The notes beneath the pieces are model-generated. The model made no database searches. It was not told the origin of the DNA and was given only the letters and a program-made list of their open reading frames with translations. Positions 34,233-39,958 of a stretch of DNA of 39,958 nucleotides are shown here, piece by piece. Where the stretch lies: assembly GCA_021298085.1 (NCBI GenBank), contig JAJTDE010000021.1, forward strand, positions 1-39,958. Direction: 5' to 3'. The stretch comes from Rubrivivax sp. (lineage in GTDB: Bacteria > Pseudomonadota > Gammaproteobacteria > Burkholderiales > Burkholderiaceae_C). Both the position numbers and the translations under genes were made by a program. Numbering within the stretch: position 1 is the first letter of the stretch; each line of letters begins with the position of its first letter.

Positions 34233-35761
34233 ACACACCCGCGAAGACCTTCCACCGCGTTGTCATTGCTGGCGGTGGCACCGCCGGCTGGATGATGGCC
34301 GCCTTGATGAGCAAGCTGTTGGGCAAGCGCCTGGACATCACCCTGGTGGAGTCCGAGGAGATCGGCACCGTGGGCGTGGGCGAAGCCACCATCCCGGCCC
34401 TGCTGACCTTCCACAGCCTGCTGGGCATCAACGAGGCCGAGTTCATGGCCGCGACCAATGCCACCTTCAAGCTGGGCATCCACTTCGAGGGCTGGAAGGC
34501 CATCGGCGAAAACTACTTCCACTCCTTTGGCTCGACGGGCAACGACCACTGGAGTGCCGGGTTTCAGCACTTCTGGCTCAAGGGGCGCGCCGAGGGCCTG
34601 GCCAGGAACTACACCGACTACAACCCCGAGACGGTGGCCGCCTTCGGCAACCGCTTTGCGCATGTGCAGCACCAGGGGCTGAACTACGCCTACCACCTGG
34701 ATGCCGGGCGCTACGCCCGCTTCCTGCGCCAAATGAGCGAGGCCAACGGGGTGCGGCGCATCGAGGGAAAGATTGCCCAGGTGCTGCAGCATGGGGCCGA
34801 AGCCGGGGCGGCCCGTGCCGGTGACCTCTCCGCGCTGCGCCTGGAAGACGGCAGCCTGATCGAAGGCGACCTGTTCATCGACTGCACGGGTTTCCGCTCG
34901 CTGCTGCTCGGCCAGACCCTGGGGGTGGCCTACGAGGACTGGTCTTATTGGCTGCCTTGCGACCGCGCCGTGGCCGTGCAGACGGCGTCGGTCCGCGAAG
35001 CCTGGCCCTACACCCGCGCCATCGCCCACCCCTTCGGCTGGCAGTGGCGCATTCCCTTGCAGCACCGCGTGGGCAACGGGCTGGTCTACAGCAGCAAGGT
35101 GCTCAGCGACGCCGATGCACCCGACATGATCCGCCGCAACGTCGAAGGCGAGCTGCTGATCCAGCCGCGCCTCATCCGGTTTGTGCCCGGCCAGCGGGAG
35201 AAGGTCTGGGAACGCAACTGCGTGGCTGTCGGGCTGGCCGGCGGGTTTGTCGAGCCGCTGGAATCCACCAGCATCCACCTGATCCAGCGCCACGCCATCC
35301 GGCTGATGCAGCTGTTCCCGTCGGGTGGCATCCAGCAGGCCGACGTCGACGAGTTCAACCTGCAGTCCCGGCGCGACCTGGAACACATCCGTGACTTCAT
35401 CGTGCTGCACTACCACGTCAACGCACGCACCGATTCACCGCTGTGGGCCCATGTGCGCGAAATGGAGCTGCCATCCACCTTGCGTCACCGCATCGAGCTC
35501 TTCCGCGAATCGGCGCGGGTCTTCCGGCCCAGCGATGAGCTGTTTGCCGAGAACTCCTGGATCCAGGTGATGATGGGGCAGGGCATCACCCCGCAGCGCT
35601 ACCACCCGGTGGCCGACCTGATGGGCACGCAGGAGCTGCGGCAGTTCCTCGGCGACATCCAGGTCAAGGTGCAGCGCACCGTGGCCGGGCTTCCCAGCCA
35701 TCAGCAGTACGTGCAGCAGCTTTGCGCGCCGTTCCGGCAGACGGCTGCGTCGGCGGCGTAG
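34229..35761 (+). CDS. Flavin-dependent (tryptophan-type) halogenase, canonical copy
   Basis: The 510-residue family member retains every residue expected of an active flavin halogenase. The GGGTAG dinucleotide loop is at 15-20, VGVGEATIP at 48-56, Lys81 in FKLGIHFEGW, the signature WQWRIP at 271-276, and Glu345-Ser346 in EPLESTSIH. The resemblance is to the TonB-linked halogenases such as BrvH, which brominate indole-type substrates in vitro and whose natural role is unsettled. It overlaps the cupin gene by four bases. A flavin reductase partner is not encoded nearby; a housekeeping reductase could serve. It is the last gene of the + strand operon. Confidence 0.9.
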   Translation: MNTPAKTFHRVVIAGGGTAGWMMAALMSKLLGKRLDITLVESEEIGTVGVGEATIPALLTFHSLLGINEAEFMAATNATFKLGIHFEGWKAIGENYFHSFGSTGNDHWSAGFQHFWLKGRAEGLARNYTDYNPETVAAFGNRFAHVQHQGLNYAYHLDAGRYARFLRQMSEANGVRRIEGKIAQVLQHGAEAGAARAGDLSALRLEDGSLIEGDLFIDCTGFRSLLLGQTLGVAYEDWSYWLPCDRAVAVQTASVREAWPYTRAIAHPFGWQWRIPLQHRVGNGLVYSSKVLSDADAPDMIRRNVEGELLIQPRLIRFVPGQREKVWERNCVAVGLAGGFVEPLESTSIHLIQRHAIRLMQLFPSGGIQQADVDEFNLQSRRDLEHIRDFIVLHYHVNARTDSPLWAHVREMELPSTLRHRIELFRESARVFRPSDELFAENSWIQVMMGQGITPQRYHPVADLMGTQELRQFLGDIQVKVQRTVAGLPSHQQYVQQLCAPFRQTAASAA

Positions 35762-35770
35762 TGCAGGCGG

Positions 35771-35810
35771 AAAAAAGGGGCGTGGACAGCCGCTCGGCCG
35801 TCCACGCCCC
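35771..35810 (-). terminator. Intrinsic terminator of the sucrose phosphorylase/TonB receptor operon
   Basis: A perfect 11-bp stem (35777-35787 with 35800-35810) with further GCC/GGC pairs inside is followed, on the - strand, by six U residues (A-run at 35771-35776). It is 49 bp beyond the receptor stop. The same hairpin may also slow + strand transcripts leaving the halogenase gene, but there is no U-tract in that direction. Confidence 0.85.
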
Positions 35811-35859
35811 ATGAACACAAGTGCCCGGCATGCCCCGCAGGGCACGCCAGGCCTCAGAC

Positions 35860-38187
35860 TCAGAACGAGTAGCGCAGGCCGGCCTTCACGCTGCGGCCGT
35901 TGATCGAGCGTGCCACGTACAGCGGGTTGTTGCTCAGGTTGCCCTGGCCTTCCGCTTCGGTGTAGCCGATGGTGTTGAACAGGTTGTTCACCCCCAGCTG
36001 CAGCTGCAGGCCGCGGGCCAGTTCGTAGGCGGCAAACAGGTTCACCACCGTGTAGCCAGGCAGCACCACCACGTTGTCGTTGTCGGCGTAGGACTTGGTG
36101 GTGCCGATGACGGTGGCGCCCAGCTCCAGGCCGCCCAGGGTGTATGACGGGGCCAGCTGGAACACCACGTCGGCCTGACGGCGCGGCTTCTTGCCGGTGG
36201 CAGCGATCTCGGCCTTGGTCAGCGTGGCACCGCCGGCCAGCTTGAAGTCGCCTGCGCGCCAGCTGAATTCGGCTTCCAGACCCTTGGCGTCGTAGGTGTC
36301 CTTCAGGTAGCGACGTGAGGTCACTTCAAAGCCGCCGTCTTCCTTGGTCTTGGCCGAGAACAGCGTCAGGAAGGTGCTCAGCGCGCCCTGGCGCATCTTC
36401 AGGCCGGCTTCGATCTGGCGCGTCTCGTTCATCGGGTAGGGCGTCGTGCCGTCGGCGACCGAGGTGTTCCAGATGATGCGGTCAGGCGAGGCCCAGGAGC
36501 CGCCTTCGCTGATGCGCGCAAACACCGCCATGTCCTTGTTCAGCTGGTAGTTGCCGCCGACGGAGTAAGAGGTGTTGTCGGTGCTGTAGCTGACCTTGTT
36601 GCGGCGCGTGGCGTCCCAACCGGCGGTGCCGCCGAAAATCTGCGAGCCGCTGGCGCGCTGCTTGTCGACGCGCACGCTGGCGTCCACGCTCAGCGGGCCG
36701 GAATCCCAGGTCAGGCCCGCATAAGGCGCGGTGGCCGTCAGCTTGACGTCGATGTTTCGGTAGCAGCAGCCGCCCCAGGTGGTGGTGGCATCACCCACCG
36801 GGTTCAGCGTGACCGCACCCGCGTTGTTCAGCAGTTTGGCGCCGTTGCCGCTGAGTTCGACGTTGTAGCGGTTCCAGTACCAGGTCTGGCCCACGTTCTG
36901 CGTGCCGCTGAACAGGCCACCCGTCAGCGTCAGGCGGTCGTTGCCCGCCAGCTTCATCACCTTCTGCAGGCGCAGGTCGTTGAAGGTGTTGCCCATGTCA
37001 TCCAGCGACGTGTTGAAGATGTGCGCTGAGAAGACGGGGGTGGTGCCGGTGTAGCGGTTGGTGCCGTTGGAGGCGTCGGTCGGTGCCGAGCCCGCCGGGA
37101 ACAGGCCGATGAAGCGGCCGCTGATGTCGCTGACGCGGAAGCGGTTGGTGATGGTCAGGTCACCGTCCAGCTTGAACTGGGCTTCCAGGCCGAAGGAGGT
37201 GTTCTTGACCTTCAGGCCGTCGGCCGGGTTGCTGGTGACGCGGGTGCCGTCGGCGGCAACGGTGGTGTCAGCCGGGAAGTTGCTGTTGATGAAAAAGGCC
37301 GTGCGCGGGTCGACGTTGGGCAGTTCGGAGATGGTGCTGCCCGTCAGGCGCACCGGAACCGGCAGGTAGGTCGGGGTGCGGTCGTTCAGGCTCTTGACCG
37401 TGGCGCGGACGTAGCCGCCGTCGAACTCCTTGGTCAGGCTGAAGCGCACCTGGCCGCCGTTTTCGGTGGTGACGTCGGTGTTGCGCGTGCCTTCGCCGAT
37501 GCGGTGGAAGCCACCCACCTGGGCATACAGCTTGCTGCCGAGGTTGGCGCCGTATTCGAAGTCCAGGCGCTGCTGGCGGTGGTCTACACCCAGGGTGTAG
37601 CCGATGCTGCCGCCACCGGCCTTGCCGGTCTTGGAGATGAAGTTGATGATGCCGCCGGGCGAGTTGGTGGCCAGGGTGCTGGCCGAGCCGCCGCGGATCA
37701 CGTCGACCGAATCGGTGAAGTAGTCGGCGCGCAGGAACTGGTCGGCCGTGGCAAACGAGATGTCGCCCACCAGGATCACGGGCAGGCCATCTTCCTGCAG
37801 CTGCACGTAGCGGGAGCCGCCGGCGGAGATGGGCACGCCACGCACGGTGATGTTGGCATTGCCTTCGCCGCCGCTGGATTCAGAGCGCACACCGGGCACG
37901 GTGCGCAACAGTTCGGCGGCACTGGCGGCGCCGCTGCGTTCCAGCTGCTCGCCACCCAGGGTGCTTACCGAGACCGATTGCTGCATCTTCGTGCGGGCGA
38001 CCGCGGTACCAGTGATGACGATGCGCTCCAGCTGGAGGCCGTCCTTTTCAGCGGCGGCCTTGTCCGCGGCGGCGGCGGGGGCCGCTGCGGGTGCCGGAGC
38101 GGCGGTCTGTGCGTGCACGGTGCCCAGCTGCAGGGCAGCCATGGCGGCGGCCCAGGCGACGGGGCGACGGATGAGGAAAGTTTTCAT
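35860..38187 (-). CDS. TonB-dependent receptor, probable sucrose uptake
   Basis: The 775-residue outer-membrane receptor has a signal peptide (cleavage after VHA, residue 26), an Ala/Pro linker (27-48), the TonB box ERIVITGTA (about 54-62), a plug with ELLRTVPGVRSESSGGEGNANITVRG-type sequence (core RTVPGV, NITVRGVP) and DVIRGGSASTLATNSPGGIINF. The barrel ends GLRYSF. A GGAG ribosome site precedes the ATG. An adjacent-cysteine pair (WGGCCYRN) lies in the barrel, perhaps a disulfide in a surface loop. The gene is 65 bp downstream of sucrose phosphorylase on the same strand, which suggests uptake of sucrose or a sucrose-like glycoside. Plug features alone would also fit a siderophore receptor. 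Confidence 0.9.
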   Translation of the reverse strand: MKTFLIRRPVAWAAAMAALQLGTVHAQTAAPAPAAAPAAAADKAAAEKDGLQLERIVITGTAVARTKMQQSVSVSTLGGEQLERSGAASAAELLRTVPGVRSESSGGEGNANITVRGVPISAGGSRYVQLQEDGLPVILVGDISFATADQFLRADYFTDSVDVIRGGSASTLATNSPGGIINFISKTGKAGGGSIGYTLGVDHRQQRLDFEYGANLGSKLYAQVGGFHRIGEGTRNTDVTTENGGQVRFSLTKEFDGGYVRATVKSLNDRTPTYLPVPVRLTGSTISELPNVDPRTAFFINSNFPADTTVAADGTRVTSNPADGLKVKNTSFGLEAQFKLDGDLTITNRFRVSDISGRFIGLFPAGSAPTDASNGTNRYTGTTPVFSAHIFNTSLDDMGNTFNDLRLQKVMKLAGNDRLTLTGGLFSGTQNVGQTWYWNRYNVELSGNGAKLLNNAGAVTLNPVGDATTTWGGCCYRNIDVKLTATAPYAGLTWDSGPLSVDASVRVDKQRASGSQIFGGTAGWDATRRNKVSYSTDNTSYSVGGNYQLNKDMAVFARISEGGSWASPDRIIWNTSVADGTTPYPMNETRQIEAGLKMRQGALSTFLTLFSAKTKEDGGFEVTSRRYLKDTYDAKGLEAEFSWRAGDFKLAGGATLTKAEIAATGKKPRRQADVVFQLAPSYTLGGLELGATVIGTTKSYADNDNVVVLPGYTVVNLFAAYELARGLQLQLGVNNLFNTIGYTEAEGQGNLSNNPLYVARSINGRSVKAGLRYSF

Positions 38188-38252
38188 GGGCTATCTCCAA
38201 ACAGTGGGAATGACAACGGGGGGCTGGGGTGAGTGCCGTGGCCTTGGCTGAT

Positions 38253-39791
38253 TCAGGCAGGCTGGACTTCTTCTGCGCCGGGTGTGGCGCTGGTGGGCGT
38301 GGCGGCGGCAGGTGCCCCGGCACAGGCTCCCTGGCCCAGGCGGATAGCCTGGCCGTCGAGCAAGAGGGTCATGCGGCGCTGCAGCAGGTCGATGTGCAGT
38401 TCCGCGGAATGGCTGCCGGCTTGCCAGCGCAGGCCCAGCTGGGCGCCGCTGGCGGCGGTGAGTTCAAACATGCCGTCGAAGGCCGGGTGTTCATTGCGCA
38501 GACGAATCAGTTCGCACAGGCGTTGCACCACCGGCCGCTTCAGCGAGGCGTCGATGTCCGCGGGGCTGTAGTGGTGGCGGTTGATGTCGCGCCCCACCCC
38601 GGTCTTGGCCAGCAGGTCCATGTCGTTGCGGCCGGCCAGCAGGCCCACGTAGTACACCTGGGGAATGCCGGGCAGGAAGAACTGGATGGCGCGTGCGGCC
38701 AGGTAGGCGTTCTCGTCGCCGCCGAGCGCGTCGAAGAAGGTGCAGTTGACCTGGTACAGGTCGAGGTTGGAGGCGGCCGCGCCGGTGGCCTGGCGGCTCT
38801 GGCCCTGGCAGTTGTCGTGGATCCAGTCCACCAGCCGGTCAAGTTCCTCGGGCGGCACCAGCCCCGGGCTGCCCGCGCGGTCAGCCGCGTCGGCGCCGAT
38901 GTCGATGATGCCGATGCCGTCGTGGGTGTCCAGCACGGTCAGGGCGTTCTGCGGGCGCATGCCGATCCAGCGGGCCAGTGCCTCGGCGCGGCCGGTCATG
39001 AAAGCGTGCAGCACCAGGGGCGGCAGCGCAAAGTCGTAGACCCAGTCGACACGCTGCGCAATCTCGCGCTGGCGCTGGTAGTACGAGTGCACCTCGACCA
39101 GGACTTCGATGCCCAGGCTGCGGGCCTCCTGGGCAAACGTTTCAATGAAGTCAAAGGTCTCCGGCATCATGAAGCAGGACTCCCCAGCCCGCTTGATGGC
39201 GTAGCCGACGGCGTCCAGCCGAACCATGCTGACCTTCGATTCGGCCAGTACCTTCAGGATGCCGCTGAGGTAGGCACGGCCCTGCGGGTTCTCGACGTCG
39301 ATGTCGATCTGCTGGCCGGTAAAAGTGGTCCACAGGATGCGCCGCTCCCCGCTGGGCAGCACGCTGTAGGTGAACGGCAGGCCGGGACGGGGGCGATAGA
39401 TGCGCAGCAACTGCGCTTCGTGAGCCCCCTGGGGGAAGACGCGGTCGAAGGTGAGAAACAGGCCGGCAAAGGGTGACGAAGCCCCCTTGGCGGCGAAATC
39501 CTTGAACTGGGGCGACGACGACGACATGTGGTTGACGATCACGTCGGCCATCACGTCGACGTCGTCGGCCAGCGCCTTCACATCGTCCCAGTGGCCCAGG
39601 CGAGGGTCGACCTGGCCGTGGTCGATGGGGTCGAAACCGGCGTCGGCGCCGTCGATGGGGTAGTAGAACGGCAGCAGGTGCACGCCCCCGAACAGGCCCT
39701 TCAGTGGGCCGCGGAGCAATTGGCGCAGCGCAGGCAGACCCCCGCCGCCCAGGCGGTCGGTGTAGGTGATCAGCTGGACGCGGTTCTTCAT
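38253..39791 (-). CDS. Sucrose phosphorylase (GH13)
   Basis: This 512-residue cytoplasmic enzyme splits sucrose with phosphate into glucose 1-phosphate and fructose, saving one ATP. The N-terminus VQLITYTDRLGGGGLPALRQ and HLLPFYYPIDGADAGFDPID are typical of subfamily GH13_18. The nucleophile is Asp193 (RLDAVGY), the acid/base Glu233 (VEVHSYY) and the transition-state Asp291 (LDTHDGIG), each one residue from the Bifidobacterium enzyme numbering. A short Ala/Pro-rich tail follows the C-terminal domain. A related sucrose-6-phosphate or glucosylglycerate phosphorylase activity cannot be excluded from sequence alone. It is first in an operon with the TonB receptor. Confidence 0.92.
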   Translation of the reverse strand: MKNRVQLITYTDRLGGGGLPALRQLLRGPLKGLFGGVHLLPFYYPIDGADAGFDPIDHGQVDPRLGHWDDVKALADDVDVMADVIVNHMSSSSPQFKDFAAKGASSPFAGLFLTFDRVFPQGAHEAQLLRIYRPRPGLPFTYSVLPSGERRILWTTFTGQQIDIDVENPQGRAYLSGILKVLAESKVSMVRLDAVGYAIKRAGESCFMMPETFDFIETFAQEARSLGIEVLVEVHSYYQRQREIAQRVDWVYDFALPPLVLHAFMTGRAEALARWIGMRPQNALTVLDTHDGIGIIDIGADAADRAGSPGLVPPEELDRLVDWIHDNCQGQSRQATGAAASNLDLYQVNCTFFDALGGDENAYLAARAIQFFLPGIPQVYYVGLLAGRNDMDLLAKTGVGRDINRHHYSPADIDASLKRPVVQRLCELIRLRNEHPAFDGMFELTAASGAQLGLRWQAGSHSAELHIDLLQRRMTLLLDGQAIRLGQGACAGAPAAATPTSATPGAEEVQPA

Positions 39792-39848
39792 GGTGGGTCT
39801 TGGCCAGCGCCTGGAGGGGCGCGAATGTGGTCTGGTAACAGGGGCCGA

Positions 39849-39879
39849 ATGCTAATCAGACAGAAATCGATTGCAAACG
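39849..39879 (-). promoter_or_regulatory. Promoter with overlapping LacI-type operator upstream of sucrose phosphorylase
   Basis: On the - strand, TTGCAA (39876-39871) and TAGCAT (39854-39849) with a 16-bp spacer form a plausible sigma-70 promoter. The -35 is embedded in TTGCAATCGATTTC, a CG-centred imperfect palindrome sharing TTGCAATCG and the next TT with the site upstream of the MFS transporter. Repressor bound here would cover the -35. Confidence 0.5.
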
Positions 39880-39937
39880 AGGGTTTTCACGGGCCGCAGG
39901 TGCTATGGAGGGTGGCCGTGAGTGGCCCATGGGCAGT

Positions 39938-39958
39938 GCATCTCGAGCGCATCTCGAG
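39938..39958 (+). repeat. Two direct copies of GCATCTCGAG at the window edge
   Basis: GCATCTCGAG occurs at 39938-39947 and 39949-39958 with one base between, an 11-bp period. The window ends inside the pattern, so the true copy number is unknown. Confidence 0.4.

Noticed and set aside
27791..35761. A tryptophan-halogenase secondary-metabolite (pyrrolnitrin-like) cluster
   Set aside because: No synthase, NRPS/PKS or other biosynthetic genes are present. The neighbours are TonB receptor, SapC and cupin, which fit the glycan-uptake type of locus.
35771..35810. Terminator of the + strand halogenase operon
   Set aside because: The run of A residues precedes the stem on the + strand, so the U-tract exists only for - strand transcripts. 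It is assigned to the TonB receptor operon, with at most a weak effect on the + strand.

Overview
The window is GC-rich, densely packed DNA of a Gram-negative bacterium, most likely a betaproteobacterium of the order Burkholderiales (Rubrivivax/Roseateles-like). The reasons are a betaproteobacterial-style paa operon, two tandem DUF4148 exported proteins (a family typical of Burkholderiales), two TonB-dependent receptors and frequent ATGA/GTGA gene overlaps. No rRNA, tRNA, CRISPR array, integrase or insertion sequence was seen. The taxon is inferred; no marker gene is present.

Region 1 (1-3571, + strand): the 3' end of paaA, then paaB, paaC, paaD, paaE and a TetR regulator of PaaR type. Together they encode the ring-1,2-phenylacetyl-CoA epoxidase complex with its Fe-S maturation factor, reductase and repressor.

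Region 2 (3593-8268): a two-component pair on the - strand. It consists of an OmpR-type regulator and a membrane hybrid histidine kinase whose C-terminal receiver has lost its phosphoacceptor Asp. Upstream lie a tandem 9-bp repeat, a candidate small RNA or attenuator leader ending in a strong terminator, and an orphan ModA-like binding protein.

Region 3 (8276-12707, - strand): a probable four-gene unit of an arylformamidase-like hydrolase, kynureninase, a ketopantoate-reductase-like enzyme and a tartrate/D-malate dehydrogenase. It is followed by a gene-poor stretch that holds a small membrane-protein frame broken by an amber codon.

Region 4 (13296-16362): a two-domain VOC protein, an M15 peptidase, a GST with an inverted repeat at its promoter, and two small exported DUF4148 proteins.

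Region 5 (16370-39791) is carbohydrate uptake. A LacI regulator and an MFS sugar transporter are divergent. A long - strand operon encodes a 1121-residue uncharacterised sugar enzyme and a complete sugar ABC transporter, with an amino-acid-type binding protein appended. Divergent from it is a + strand operon: a large TonB receptor, a flavin-dependent (tryptophan-type) halogenase, SapC, a cupin/JmjC-like Fe(II) protein and a second halogenase. Two identical perfect 14-bp palindromes sit between these two operons. The window closes with a - strand sucrose phosphorylase and a second TonB receptor. A different operator-like motif upstream of sucrose phosphorylase matches one upstream of the MFS gene. 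This suggests a sucrose regulon split over 20 kb: TonB receptor, MFS permease, sucrose phosphorylase and LacI repressor.

The most interesting part is the receptor-halogenase-SapC-cupin-halogenase operon. Its gene family association recurs in glycan-using proteobacteria, but its chemistry has no assigned role, and here it shares putative operators with an ABC importer and an unassigned intracellular carbohydrate enzyme.
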